Source: Sphingobacterium sp. BN32 (GTDB lineage: Bacteria > Bacteroidota > Bacteroidia > Sphingobacteriales > Sphingobacteriaceae). Taken from it: a DNA stretch of 64,000 bases. Shown piece by piece: positions 24,237-33,039 of this stretch. The notes beneath the pieces were generated by a model, which was not told the DNA's origin, did no database searches, and worked only from the letters and a program-made list of their open reading frames with translations. The position numbers and the translations under genes were made by a program. The DNA lies in NCBI RefSeq assembly GCF_030503615.1, contig NZ_CP129963.1, positions 186,001 to 250,000 of the forward strand, written 5' to 3'. The number at the start of each line of letters is the position of its first letter. Position 1 is the first letter of the stretch.

Positions 24237-25325
24237 TTACGAATTTGAGAATTCCTCGCTCAACTTGTCCATACGTCGTTTGATGGAGGCATCGACCCGA
24301 TAATCTTCAATTTTATCAATCGCAGTTTTTTCGACCCGTACGCTTGTATCTGACTCATACTCGTGGATTTCTTTCTGATTTTTCAGCGCATTATCGTAAG
24401 CATCCCGTCCGCTCATAAGCTTCACAAAAACGGGAAGACATTCGAAGAAAATAAATAAAAGAGCAATAAAGATCACCGCATATTCGGTGGACTTATTGAC
24501 TGTTCCATCGGGTTTCTTATGCAGGTTGCTAAGCGCTGCATTTCGATCGGCAAAGCCTGCTACATTCACTGCACTGTCCAAGGAACGATCGGATAATATG
24601 CGTTGATCCATCAAGCCCTCCGCCGATTTCCGCTGCAACAAGGATGATTCCTTTTGTTGTATCCGGCTTCGTAAGGTGTCTAAATAGACCTGTTGCTGAT
24701 TCAACGAACCCTCTTTCATCTTCGCATACGGTCCATAGCCCATCACACCGGAAGTTTCATCGGTTTTAGTTCCGAATATTTCATGATTCAGCTGTTGGCG
24801 TGAGGTTTTAATGGAAGACTCTAAAGAGTCAGCTTGTGTTTTTAACGCATTAAGCTGTCCATATTCAACCAAATACTTATTCTCAAATGTTTTGTTCAGT
24901 GTGTCGATCTTAGCGTTCTGTTGCACCAGATATTCGGTGCGCAGGTATTCGCGGATTTCCTTATCGAATATTTTAAGTTCTAAAGGACGTGAGATAATCA
25001 AACCGATAAGGATCGCCAATAGAATACGCGGCAAGGCTTGCAGAAACTGCATGCCTCCGGAACGGCTTTTGTCAATACTGAGTACAATATATCGGTCTAA
25101 ATTGAAAATTGCCAGTCCCCAAATAAGTCCGAAAACAAGGGCGTATAGGAGGGCAAAAGGGCTTCCGCTAAAAACAAAATATAAGGCATATCCACCCGCC
25201 AACGCTGCAAATAATCCGGTGAAGAATATAGTCGCACCGATGCTGATATACTTGTTCTGTTCCTCAGGATACCTTTCTAATGTGTCGCGATGGACACCCG
25301 CGCACCACCAAAAAAATGATTTCAT
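24237..25325 (-). CDS. DUF4407 domain-containing membrane protein
   Basis: 362 residues from ATG 25325; the open frame extends to a TTG at 25382, but MKSFFWWCAGVHRDTLERYPEE is the typical family opening. Hydrophobic segments at about 32-55, 62-80 and 102-125 are followed by a long charged coiled-coil region (about 140-250, rich in Gln/Leu/Lys) and another membrane segment (about 285-310). DUF4407 proteins are common in Bacteroidota and have no agreed function. The coiled coil is likely periplasmic or cytoplasmic depending on an even or odd segment count, which cannot be settled by eye. Confidence 0.85.
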   Translation of the reverse strand: MKSFFWWCAGVHRDTLERYPEEQNKYISIGATIFFTGLFAALAGGYALYFVFSGSPFALLYALVFGLIWGLAIFNLDRYIVLSIDKSRSGGMQFLQALPRILLAILIGLIISRPLELKIFDKEIREYLRTEYLVQQNAKIDTLNKTFENKYLVEYGQLNALKTQADSLESSIKTSRQQLNHEIFGTKTDETSGVMGYGPYAKMKEGSLNQQQVYLDTLRSRIQQKESSLLQRKSAEGLMDQRILSDRSLDSAVNVAGFADRNAALSNLHKKPDGTVNKSTEYAVIFIALLFIFFECLPVFVKLMSGRDAYDNALKNQKEIHEYESDTSVRVEKTAIDKIEDYRVDASIKRRMDKLSEEFSNS

Positions 25326-25416
25326 CTTTAATACTTTGTCAGTTAGACGCTTAATAGGTGCTATTGTTACATCAAATGTCAAAAAAAATTAGCATATTTC
25401 CGATAGGTCAAAAGAA

Positions 25417-25456
25417 TACCTTTGTGGTGTGTTTCTTTAAATAATAATTACCTTTG
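25417..25456 (+). promoter_or_regulatory. Two putative -7 boxes TACCTTTG upstream of the M3 peptidase
   Basis: TACCTTTG occurs identically at 25417-25424 and 25449-25456, 32 bp apart. The second lies 28 nt before the ATG at 25485. Both fit TAnnTTTG and could be tandem promoters. Confidence 0.5.
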
Positions 25457-25484
25457 CACAAAAATTGAATTAAAACAACTAATA

Positions 25485-27611
25485 ATGAACAAAAAACGTT
25501 TTCTACCCTACCTGGCTATTGTCGCAAGCTTAGTTGTAGGGTGTAACAATCAAGAGAGTAAAGAAAAACAAGAAGACTTGAAAAACCCATTATTAACGGC
25601 ATACGAAACTCCATTTGAAGTTCCTCCATTTGATCAGATTAAGGATGAGCATTTCAGACCGGCTTTCAAAGAGGCCCTGTCTGTTCACAATGCCGAAGTA
25701 GACTCCATCTTAAATAACGCAGAAGAGGCATCTTTTGAAAATACAATTTTAGCATTAGAGAATGCCGGACAGTTGTTGAACCGCGTTTCTACGGTTTTCT
25801 ATAACTTGAATTCAGCAAATACCAACGATACGATTCAGGCTATTGCCAAAGACATGGCTCCTGTGATGTCTGCGCATAGCGATGAGATTTCTTTAAATCC
25901 AAAATTATTTGATCGTGTTAAAGCGGTATACGCGAAAAAAGCGGAGCTAGGTTTAGACGCTGAAGACCAAAAGTTATTAGAAGAAACATATAAAGATTTC
26001 GTTCGTTCGGGTGCAAACTTGAAGGAAGCAGATAAAGAGAAATTAAAGAAAATCAATGCAGATCTATCTGTGTTGACTACTCAGTATGGTCAAAACTTAT
26101 TGAACGAGCTTAATGCTTACGAATTAGTTGTGGATAAAGCAGAAGATTTAGCTGGTTTGCCGGAGGAATTGAAGACAGCGGCAGCCAACGAAGCAAAAGC
26201 TAAAGGAAAAGAAGGTAAATGGGTATTTACATTGCAAAACCCCTCAATCATGCCTTTCCTTCAATATGCTGATAACCGTGAATTGCGCAAGCAAATTTGG
26301 GAAGCCTATCAGATGCGTGGAAACAACGGCAATGACCAAGACAATAAAGAGACATTGGTTAAAATTGCAAATCTACGTTTAGAAAAAGCGAAGTTATTGG
26401 GCTATTCTTCACATGCAGCTTATGTATTGGAAGAGTCGATGGCTGAGAATCCAACGAATGTTAACAATCTGTTGAACAAATTATGGGCTCCTGCGCTAGC
26501 GAAAGCGAAGACAGAAGCAGCGGATATCCAAAAGGAAATTGCCGCAGCAAAAGATACTTTCACTGTAGCTCCATACGATTGGCGTTATTACCAAGAGAAA
26601 ATCCGTAAAGCTAGATACGCGTTGAACGAAGAGGAGATCAAGCCTTATTTCAGCTTGCCAGCAGTGCGCGAAGGTGCATTTGAAACAGCTAAGAAATTAT
26701 GGGGCATCAGCTTCGTAGCATTGAACAATGTGCCGGTTTACCACCCAGAAGTTGAAGTATATGAGGTTCGCGATAAAGACGGATCACACCTAGGATTGTT
26801 ATATGCAGACTTCTTCCCTCGCGAGTCAAAACGCTCGGGGGCATGGATGACTTCTTACCGAGGACAAAGCAGAAAAGACGGAAAGCGCGTAGCTCCGGTA
26901 ATCTCTATTGTATGTAACTTCACGAAGCCTGTAGGTGATAACCCTGCATTATTAACATTCGATGAAGCAACAACATTATTCCATGAATTCGGACATGCAT
27001 TGCACGGCTTATTCTCTAATGTAAAGCATAGAAGTTTAGCAGGAACATCCGTTCCACGCGACTTCGTAGAGTTGCCGTCTCAGATTATGGAAAACTGGGC
27101 TGGAGATCCTGAAGTATTGAAATCCTATGCAAAACACTACCAAACGAAAGAAGCTATCCCTGATGCATTGATTGAGAAAATGCAAAAAGCAGGTACTTTC
27201 GATCAAGGTTTTGCAACCGTAGAATACCTTGCGGCTTCTATCTTGGATATGAACTACCACGCGGCAACTGCACCAATCGCAGCGAAAGCGAATGATTTCG
27301 AAAAAGCAGCGATGTCGAAAATCGGATTAATCGATGCGATCATCCCTCGCTATAGAAGTACTTACTTCCAACATATCTTCTCAGGAGGTTACTCTGCAGG
27401 ATACTATAGCTATATCTGGTCTGAAGTATTAGACGCTGATGCTTTCGCAGCATTCAAAGAAAAAGGTCTTTACGACCAAGGAACAGCAGCAGCATTCCGT
27501 AGCAACATCCTAGAAAAAGGTGGAACTGGAAACCCTGCCGAAATGTACCGCAAATTCCGCGGAGCAGATCCAAACCCTGTACACTTAATGGTGAAAAGAG
27601 GATTAAATTAA
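25485..27611 (+). CDS. M3 family metallopeptidase (Dcp-like), lipoprotein
   Basis: 708 residues from ATG 25485 (a GTG/TTG extension to 25422 would start before the promoter box). A lipoprotein signal ends in VVGCNNQ. The body is the large helical M3 fold, with the zinc site TLFHEFGHALHGLF (HEFGH at 500-504) and the downstream VELPSQIMENWA Glu motif. It is closest in layout to peptidyl-dipeptidase Dcp, which releases C-terminal dipeptides, but it sits outside the cytoplasm by its anchor. The TAA stop directly abuts a heptad array. A single-gene unit with its own promoter and terminator. Confidence 0.92.
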   Translation: MNKKRFLPYLAIVASLVVGCNNQESKEKQEDLKNPLLTAYETPFEVPPFDQIKDEHFRPAFKEALSVHNAEVDSILNNAEEASFENTILALENAGQLLNRVSTVFYNLNSANTNDTIQAIAKDMAPVMSAHSDEISLNPKLFDRVKAVYAKKAELGLDAEDQKLLEETYKDFVRSGANLKEADKEKLKKINADLSVLTTQYGQNLLNELNAYELVVDKAEDLAGLPEELKTAAANEAKAKGKEGKWVFTLQNPSIMPFLQYADNRELRKQIWEAYQMRGNNGNDQDNKETLVKIANLRLEKAKLLGYSSHAAYVLEESMAENPTNVNNLLNKLWAPALAKAKTEAADIQKEIAAAKDTFTVAPYDWRYYQEKIRKARYALNEEEIKPYFSLPAVREGAFETAKKLWGISFVALNNVPVYHPEVEVYEVRDKDGSHLGLLYADFFPRESKRSGAWMTSYRGQSRKDGKRVAPVISIVCNFTKPVGDNPALLTFDEATTLFHEFGHALHGLFSNVKHRSLAGTSVPRDFVELPSQIMENWAGDPEVLKSYAKHYQTKEAIPDALIEKMQKAGTFDQGFATVEYLAASILDMNYHAATAPIAAKANDFEKAAMSKIGLIDAIIPRYRSTYFQHIFSGGYSAGYYSYIWSEVLDADAFAAFKEKGLYDQGTAAAFRSNILEKGGTGNPAEMYRKFRGADPNPVHLMVKRGLN

Positions 27612-27816
27612 TTAGATATTAGACGTTAGATTTAAGACATTAGAGCTAACGGAATACAAAAAAGGGGCTACGCAAATAGCCCCTTTTTCTATGTATTATT
27701 GAGTAAGATTAGTATTCAATCGACCTCATTTTAATGTGTATATTCAATTCCTCAATCCGATCCCGCATACGCTAATATCTAATGTCTAACGTCTAATATC
27801 TAACATCTAAACTCTA
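27611..27816. repeat. Heptad-bounded intergenic repeat block 3
   Basis: Between two convergent genes. The left array is GATATTA, GACGTTA, GATTTAA, GACATTA, GAGCTAA (27615-27649). The right array is eight heptads from about 27774: TAATATC, TAATGTC, TAACGTC, TAATATC, TAACATC, TAAACTC, TATTGTC, TAAT. It runs into the TAG stop of the minus-strand gene. GATATTAGACGTTAGA (27615-27630) is the perfect reverse complement of 27785-27800. This is the cleanest and shortest example, with only a terminator and plain sequence inside. Confidence 0.9.
27658..27689. terminator. Bidirectional intrinsic terminator
   Basis: AAAGGGGCTA, loop, TAGCCCCTTT with A-rich left and T-rich right flanks, between the convergent genes ending at 27611 and 27814. 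Confidence 0.88.
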
Positions 27817-28281
27817 TTGTCTAATCCCAACAATCGCTTCGACAAACTTTCCTTCTTCTTCAAAGTCTGCAAAGACCAGCGTTACTTGCTTTGCTTTTTT
27901 TATGGCATCCGTTGCGGGTGCTAACTTCAGCTGGATGGCTACAGGAACATCTTGATTTAGCAGGTAGTTGAGGTAGTTCTGTCGGTCTGCGATATTAACA
28001 ATTACCCTTCCAACTTGTACAGAAGTTAGGAAATGTTCCTTTCCATCGGCATCCGTTAGGTTGGATCCGAAAACATTGAGGCGGAATTCGCGCGGATTCT
28101 TTTCGTAAGAAATGGCGAAAAGATCAATCACTAGCGTGTCAGCGACCGTCTTCACAGACTTCAGGTCGAACTGAATTTCATTCACTACCTGAACACTTGG
28201 ATCTTCAGCAACTTGTGCCCTCAAATAGTGAGGTGCAGCAAAAAGACCTATAAAAAATATAGCTAATAGAACTTGCTTCAT
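27814..28281 (-). CDS. Exported protein of unknown function
   Basis: 155 residues. A signal peptide ends in YLRAQ (about residue 23). The mature part is beta-strand-rich, with alternating polar and hydrophobic runs such as VQVVNEIQFDLKSVKTVADTLVIDLFAIS and FLTSVQVGRVIVNIADRQNYLNYLL. No known motif was recognised. It lies 12 bp after the DUF4293 gene on the same strand, so the two form an operon. The stop codon TAG is formed by a heptad repeat. Confidence 0.75.
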   Translation of the reverse strand: MKQVLLAIFFIGLFAAPHYLRAQVAEDPSVQVVNEIQFDLKSVKTVADTLVIDLFAISYEKNPREFRLNVFGSNLTDADGKEHFLTSVQVGRVIVNIADRQNYLNYLLNQDVPVAIQLKLAPATDAIKKAKQVTLVFADFEEEGKFVEAIVGIRQ

Positions 28282-28293
28282 GGCGTAAAGGGA

Positions 28294-28767
28294 TTATCGC
28301 AGTCTATCCGCAGATTTAATCAACTTATTATCATTACGAATACCACGGATGGCCAAGCCTAAAAACAGAATAGAAACTGGCAATAGGAAGAAACCAATAC
28401 CAATGTTATTAGCACCAATGCTTTGGTTGATCAGGCTCAGGATATTGTTTGCTGAGATGAACATCCAAATAGCAAATAAACAAATTAGAATAACCTGAAC
28501 TAGGATAAGCGATAATTGTGTTTTGCGGTTTTTGTACTTAAAGATGATGAACAACGGGATCAATGCTAATACGACCGTAGCGATTGTCATCAACAGAAAT
28601 GTGGATTCTTTGGTTGCTACGTTGTTTACCGATGAGTAAACCCCCGAAACATAAATGTTTTTTCCCAGTCCAACCAAGTCTATATAACTCACATAAGGGA
28701 ACAGGAAGAGCGCGAAAAGTACAAGGCTAGATAATAATAACCATACGGTTTGAATACGCTGTATCAT
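28294..28767 (-). CDS. DUF4293 family membrane protein
   Basis: 157 residues beginning MIQRIQTVWLLLSSLVLFALFLFPYVS, the hallmark opening of DUF4293. Four membrane segments are visible (about 6-27, 53-75, 83-107 and 118-140), with an exported loop after the first. The family is restricted to Bacteroidota and its role is unknown. It heads a two-gene operon with the exported protein at 27814. Confidence 0.85.
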   Translation of the reverse strand: MIQRIQTVWLLLSSLVLFALFLFPYVSYIDLVGLGKNIYVSGVYSSVNNVATKESTFLLMTIATVVLALIPLFIIFKYKNRKTQLSLILVQVILICLFAIWMFISANNILSLINQSIGANNIGIGFFLLPVSILFLGLAIRGIRNDNKLIKSADRLR

Positions 28768-28789
28768 AGTTTAATTTTAAGTATATGTA

Positions 28790-28797
28790 CAAATATA
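28790..28797 (-). promoter_or_regulatory. Putative -7 box TATATTTG for the DUF4293 operon
   Basis: TATATTTG on the minus strand, 22 nt before the ATG at 28767. It lies inside an inverted repeat, AGTATA-N8-TATACT. Confidence 0.5.
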
Positions 28798-28863
28798 CTA
28801 TAAACAGTTCAAATTGGGTTTAGTTTCGGCGGCCTTTTGGTTTCCGTAAAAGCTAGTTTTGCG

Positions 28864-28871
28864 TACCTTTG
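28864..28871 (+). promoter_or_regulatory. Putative -7 box TACCTTTG directly before truA
   Basis: TACCTTTG ends 4 nt before the GTG at 28876. If used, the transcript would begin at or next to the start codon. Confidence 0.45.
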
Positions 28872-28875
28872 TTGC

Positions 28876-29634
28876 GTGGAAGAAACATCAACACGTTATT
28901 TTTTGGAGATTGCGTATAATGGCACTGCCTATCATGGTTGGCAGATTCAGGATAATGCCGTTAGTGTGCAGGAAAAGCTAAATGGGGCCTTGCAGATCTT
29001 GCTTCGTGAGCCTGTAGAAACGGTAGGAGCTGGAAGAACAGACAGCGGGGTACACGCCAAGCAGCTATTTGTTCACTTTGATAGTGCTGCGCCCGTCCTT
29101 AAAAATGCAGATCGTTTCGTTCATTCCCTCAATGCTTTATTGCCTTTCGATATTGTCGTTTACCGACTTATTTCGGTCGATAGCGAGGCGCACGCACGCT
29201 TCGATGCAAGCTCCAGAAGCTATGAATATCATGTTCATTTTATAAAAGATCCCTTTTTACATTTACAGTCTTGGCTATTGCGCGACGTTCCGGACATCGA
29301 GAAGATGAATTTGGCGGCTAAAGACCTTTTAGGGAAACAGGACTTCAGTTGCTTCAGTAAGTCGAACACACAGGTTTTCACTAATATCTGCGATATAACG
29401 CGTGCTGAGTGGGAAATGAAGGATGGCAGGTTGATCTTTCATATCAGTGCAGATCGTTTCTTGAGAAATATGGTACGGGCAATTGTGGGAACATTGATGG
29501 AGGTAGGTCTAGGGAAAAAGCCTGTTGAGCATGTAAAAGCAGTTATTGCGAGTCAGGATCGTTCGATGGCGGGGACTTCCGTTCCGGCATGTGGCCTATA
29601 TTTAACAAAAGTTTTGTATCCTTATATCGATTAA
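28876..29634 (+). CDS. truA: tRNA pseudouridine synthase TruA
   Basis: 252 residues from GTG 28876 (VEETSTRYFLEIAYNGTAYHGWQIQ). The TTG at 28837 would start upstream of the promoter box. The catalytic Asp lies in GAGRTDSGVHAKQ, with the family motifs NALLPFDIVV and RFLRNMVRAIVGTLMEVG also present. TruA converts U38-U40 of the tRNA anticodon arm to pseudouridine. The ABC exporter gene starts 10 bp after its stop, so they are co-transcribed. Confidence 0.93.
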   Translation: MEETSTRYFLEIAYNGTAYHGWQIQDNAVSVQEKLNGALQILLREPVETVGAGRTDSGVHAKQLFVHFDSAAPVLKNADRFVHSLNALLPFDIVVYRLISVDSEAHARFDASSRSYEYHVHFIKDPFLHLQSWLLRDVPDIEKMNLAAKDLLGKQDFSCFSKSNTQVFTNICDITRAEWEMKDGRLIFHISADRFLRNMVRAIVGTLMEVGLGKKPVEHVKAVIASQDRSMAGTSVPACGLYLTKVLYPYID

Positions 29635-29644
29635 TCACATCACC

Positions 29645-31408
29645 TTGGAAAAAGAATCAATCTCCGGAAAAGCATATGATAGTAAATTATTGGGGCGCTT
29701 AGCGAAATATATTCGCCCTTATCGCACTATTTTCTGGCTTTCTGTGCTGCTGACCATCTTATTGGCAGCCGTGGCTCCGGCTTTACCGCTATTGATTGAG
29801 TACACGCTAGACCATTATATCTTATCCGGATCGGGCAAAGGATTAACACAAATGTTGTTACTTATGCTCGCGTTATTGGTTGCACAGACGCTGATTCGAT
29901 ATTTTCACACATTAATGACAAATACACTCGGGCAGTCGGTTATCCGCGATATCCGCATCCAGGTATTTAATCATATTACCAACTTACGCCTTAAATATTT
30001 CGATAATACACCTATCGGTCGTTTGATTACTCGTACGATCTCTGACTTGGAGACCATAGCCAATATCTTTTCTGAAGGGTTAATCCAAATCATCGGAGAT
30101 TTGTTGCAACTGGTGGTTATTCTGGGCGTGATGTTCTATACGGATTGGAAGCTGACCTTGGTCGTGCTGATTCCAATGCCGCTAATGATCGCTGCGACTT
30201 ATATTTTCAAGGAAGCAATGAAATCAGCCTTCCAGAGTGTTCGTCTGTGGGTTTCTAACTTGAATACCTTCCTGCAGGAGCATATTACCGGAATGGCGGT
30301 GATTCAGTACTTTGCGCGCGAAGATCAGGAGATGCGTAAGTTCAAAGAAATCAATAAAGAGCATAGAAATGCGCATATCCGTGCCAATTGGTACTTTTCA
30401 ATCTTCTTTCCGGTATTAGAAATCATCGTAGCCATTGCTACCGGACTTCTGGTTTGGTATGGTTCGAAGCAGATTCTGGCCGATGCCATCTCACCGGGTG
30501 TGGTCGTCGCGTTTATCATGTATATCAACATGATCTTCCGACCTATCCGTGAATTGATCGACAAGTTCAATACTTTACAAATGGGAATGGTTTCCGCGGA
30601 GCGGATTTTTGATGTCTTGGATACCGATGAATTTACACCTGACGCGGGAGAATATAAGCCGGAACATGTTGCGGGCGCTATTGAGTTCAAGAATGTTTGG
30701 TTTGCTTATAACGACGAGAAATGGGTGCTGAAGGATGTTAGTTTCTCAGTAAAGCCAGGTGAGACGCTTGCATTGGTGGGGGCTACAGGGGCAGGGAAAT
30801 CGTCCGTAATCAATATATTGAGCCGTTTCTATGAAATTCAGAAAGGACAGATCTTATTGGATGGTGTAGATATCCGTGAATATGATTTGATGTTCTTGCG
30901 CCAGACAATTGCTACGGTATTGCAGGATGTTTTTCTGTTCTCAGATTCCGTACTCAACAACATTCGCCTGAACAACCCGAATATCTCGATGGAGAGCATC
31001 GTCGATGCCTCGAAGAAAGTAGGTGCCTATAACTTCATTATGCGCTTACCGGGCAACTTTGAGTATCAGGTGCAAGAACGAGGCTCAACATTATCTGCAG
31101 GACAAGCACAGTTGATATCCTTTATCCGTGCATTAGTGCATGACCCGAAGATCCTCATCCTCGATGAAGCGACCTCGTCTATCGACACCGAAACAGAGTT
31201 GATGATTCAACACGCCATCGACAACATGATGGATGGAAGAACATCCATTGTCATTGCCCACCGCCTATCGACTATCCAAAAGGCAGATAAAATCATTGTA
31301 CTTGATAAAGGCGAAATCATGGAAATCGGAAGCCACCACGAGCTTCTAGAAATTGATGGCCATTATAGAAAACTCTACGAATTGCAGTTTAACTCGGCGG
31401 GAATTTGA
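29645..31408 (+). CDS. ABC exporter, fused permease and ATPase (MsbA/MdlB-like)
   Basis: 587 residues with a TTG start (no in-frame ATG nearby, and the next Met is inside the membrane domain). Residues 1 to about 330 hold six membrane segments and residues 345-587 the ATPase: Walker A GATGAGKSS, signature STLSAGQAQ (SAGQ in place of SGGQ), Walker B ILILDEATSSID and the switch His in IAHRLST. It is a homodimer-type inner-membrane exporter for lipids or drugs; the substrate cannot be read from the sequence. It follows truA by 10 bp. A heptad array begins right after its TGA. Confidence 0.9.
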   Translation: MEKESISGKAYDSKLLGRLAKYIRPYRTIFWLSVLLTILLAAVAPALPLLIEYTLDHYILSGSGKGLTQMLLLMLALLVAQTLIRYFHTLMTNTLGQSVIRDIRIQVFNHITNLRLKYFDNTPIGRLITRTISDLETIANIFSEGLIQIIGDLLQLVVILGVMFYTDWKLTLVVLIPMPLMIAATYIFKEAMKSAFQSVRLWVSNLNTFLQEHITGMAVIQYFAREDQEMRKFKEINKEHRNAHIRANWYFSIFFPVLEIIVAIATGLLVWYGSKQILADAISPGVVVAFIMYINMIFRPIRELIDKFNTLQMGMVSAERIFDVLDTDEFTPDAGEYKPEHVAGAIEFKNVWFAYNDEKWVLKDVSFSVKPGETLALVGATGAGKSSVINILSRFYEIQKGQILLDGVDIREYDLMFLRQTIATVLQDVFLFSDSVLNNIRLNNPNISMESIVDASKKVGAYNFIMRLPGNFEYQVQERGSTLSAGQAQLISFIRALVHDPKILILDEATSSIDTETELMIQHAIDNMMDGRTSIVIAHRLSTIQKADKIIVLDKGEIMEIGSHHELLEIDGHYRKLYELQFNSAGI

Positions 31409-31545
31409 GGATAGATATCAGATGTTAGACATTAGATTTTAGAATTTTCTGTCTTGAACCAGGAAAAAAAGGATGTAAGGATAGGCAGGATCTAGTCGAC
31501 TGTCGAATATATAGTCTGAAAGGATCAGCGGTCTAGTATTGTTGG

Positions 31546-31565
31546 AGACGTTTAGTGAAACGTCT
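31546..31565. repeat. AGACGTTT-AGTG-AAACGTCT hairpin, copy 1
   Basis: Perfect 8-bp arms around AGTG, in the middle of repeat block 4. The identical 20-mer, with preceding GG, recurs at 45044-45063. Confidence 0.88.
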
Positions 31566-31664
31566 GATATAAATACCGTAAATGTGCGATGTGCATCCAA
31601 TATCCTTCCTTTCCTGGTTCAAGACAACACACTCTTCCCTTCAGACATTATCCTTAGTATCAAA

Positions 31665-31692
31665 ATAAAAAAAAGACGCCATTGGCGTCTTT
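31665..31692 (-). terminator. Intrinsic terminator of the TPR-like membrane protein gene
   Basis: On the minus strand AAAGACGCC and GGCGTCTTT pair around a 3-nt loop, followed by a run of T. Confidence 0.85.
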
Positions 31693-31733
31693 CAGTATCT
31701 AAAATCTAATGTCTAAACTCTAACCTCTAATAT

Positions 31734-32273
31734 CTATCTTGAATAGCGAAACTGTTGTTTATCCATCATTCCCATTTGAGATTTCATCATTTTGATTTGC
31801 TCTTCAAGGAGTTTGTTTTTATCGGCTTTCTTCGCTTCGGCAAGTAGTTTCTCTGCTTCGCGTTTATTGCGTTTTGCCATAGCTATACCTGCTAAGCTTA
31901 ATTTTGCTAGTGCCACGTTGTGATCCATATGAAGACCCATTGATAGGGCTTTCTTGAAGTATTTTTCAGATTGTAGTGGTGCGCGTTGCGACTCAATTAA
32001 ACCCAATAACATGTGGTAGTAACCGTGTTGTGCAGAGATAAGCTCTTTTTCATAGTTATTGATTTTTTTCAACCATGCTTCGGCTTTGTCCATGCGTTCT
32101 TTTCTCAGGAACCACTGTGCTAGCAACATCTTCTCATTGAAGAATACGGTAACCCATGCAAGGATTGTTATCAAAATGGCTAGAATTCCCCAACCCCATT
32201 GGCCAATCCAAAACAATGCGACTGTGCCGATCACCAATAAACTACAAATTATAATTCGAACAATATTTGACAT
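31734..32273 (-). CDS. Membrane-anchored TPR-like protein, function unknown
   Basis: 179 residues. Two membrane segments sit at about 5-22 and 27-45. The rest is helical with TPR-like spacing: FLRKERMDKAEAWLKKINNY, YYHMLLGLIESQRAPLQSEKYFKKALSMG and KLSLAGIAMAKRNKREAEKLLAEA. The end is charged and Met/Gln-rich. It is probably an inner-membrane scaffold with a cytoplasmic TPR domain. It stands alone and its TAG stop is formed by a heptad unit. Confidence 0.75.
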   Translation of the reverse strand: MSNIVRIIICSLLVIGTVALFWIGQWGWGILAILITILAWVTVFFNEKMLLAQWFLRKERMDKAEAWLKKINNYEKELISAQHGYYHMLLGLIESQRAPLQSEKYFKKALSMGLHMDHNVALAKLSLAGIAMAKRNKREAEKLLAEAKKADKNKLLEEQIKMMKSQMGMMDKQQFRYSR

Positions 32274-32367
32274 AATTATACATTATACTGTAAGTTTGCA
32301 AATATCCGTTAATTTGCTGTCTCTTACAAATATGGACGGTAAAAATTCGAAATAATAACAGTAAATC

Positions 32368-33039
32368 ATGTCAGAACGTTTTGATTCCACTTGGGACCCC
32401 ATCTTGAAACCACTCTTTGCAACAGAAAAGATGAAAGCCTTATCGGCTTTTGTACAACAAGAGCGTTCGATGCATAAGGTGTTCCCTCCGAACGATTTGG
32501 TCTTTAATGCTTTCAAACTGACGCCCCTATCCAATGTAAAAGTCGTTATCCTTGGACAAGACCCTTATCATAACGACGGGCAAGCACATGGTTTATCATT
32601 CTCTGTACCGAAAGGAATGCCGCTTCCGCCTTCCCTAAAGAATATCTACACCGAATTGGTTACTGATATTCCGGGTTTCACCTATCCTAATCATGGTGAT
32701 TTAACCAAATGGGCAGAGCAGGGCGTGTTATTACTAAATGCGACTCTAACGGTTCGCGCGCATGAAGCAGCTTCACATCAGAAGCGCGGATGGGAGCAAT
32801 TTACAGATTCGATTATCAAGGAGATTTCCGATAAGAAGGAGCATGTGGTGTTTCTGCTATGGGGGAGCTATGCGATAAAGAAATCAGCATTAATTGATGC
32901 GAACAAGCATTTGATCCTAACAGCTGTGCATCCATCGCCACTATCGGTATATCGTGGCTTTTTTGGGAGTGCACATTTCTCGCAGGCTAATGAGTTTTTA
33001 AAACATCATCAGCTTCAGCCTATCGACTGGCAAGTCTAA
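32368..33039 (+). CDS. ung: Uracil-DNA glycosylase, family 1
   Basis: 223 residues with all the family landmarks: the water-activating loop [22 protein letters not shown], the [11 protein letters not shown] segment, the [16 protein letters not shown] strand and the DNA-intercalation loop [18 protein letters not shown]. It removes uracil from DNA to start base-excision repair. Its TAA overlaps the convergent DUF6695 TAG by 4 nt, leaving no room for a terminator between them. Confidence 0.95.
   Translation: MSERFDSTWDPILKPLFATEKMKALSAFVQQERSMHKVFPPNDLVFNAFKLTPLSNVKVVILGQDPYHNDGQAHGLSFSVPKGMPLPPSLKNIYTELVTDIPGFTYPNHGDLTKWAEQGVLLLNATLTVRAHEAASHQKRGWEQFTDSIIKEISDKKEHVVFLLWGSYAIKKSALIDANKHLILTAVHPSPLSVYRGFFGSAHFSQANEFLKHHQLQPIDWQV

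Larger units (their letters stand above)
31413..31736. repeat. Heptad-bounded intergenic repeat block 4
   Basis: Between convergent genes. The left array is GATATCA, GATGTTA, GACATTA, GATTTTA (31414-31441). The right array is TAAAATC, TAATGTC, TAAACTC, TAACCTC, TAATATC, running into the TAG stop at 31734. TTAGACATTAGATTTTAGA (31425-31443) is the perfect reverse complement of 31698-31716. Inside are a GAACCAGG inverted element (left arm 31451-31473, right arm 31602-31626), an AGACGTTT hairpin and a terminator. The block fills the whole spacer of over 300 bp. Confidence 0.88.

Noticed and set aside
24811..25392. 193-codon plus-strand open frame opposite DUF4407
   Set aside because: Antisense to a clear family member, rich in unlikely Cys/Ser/Arg content and without a recognisable motif.
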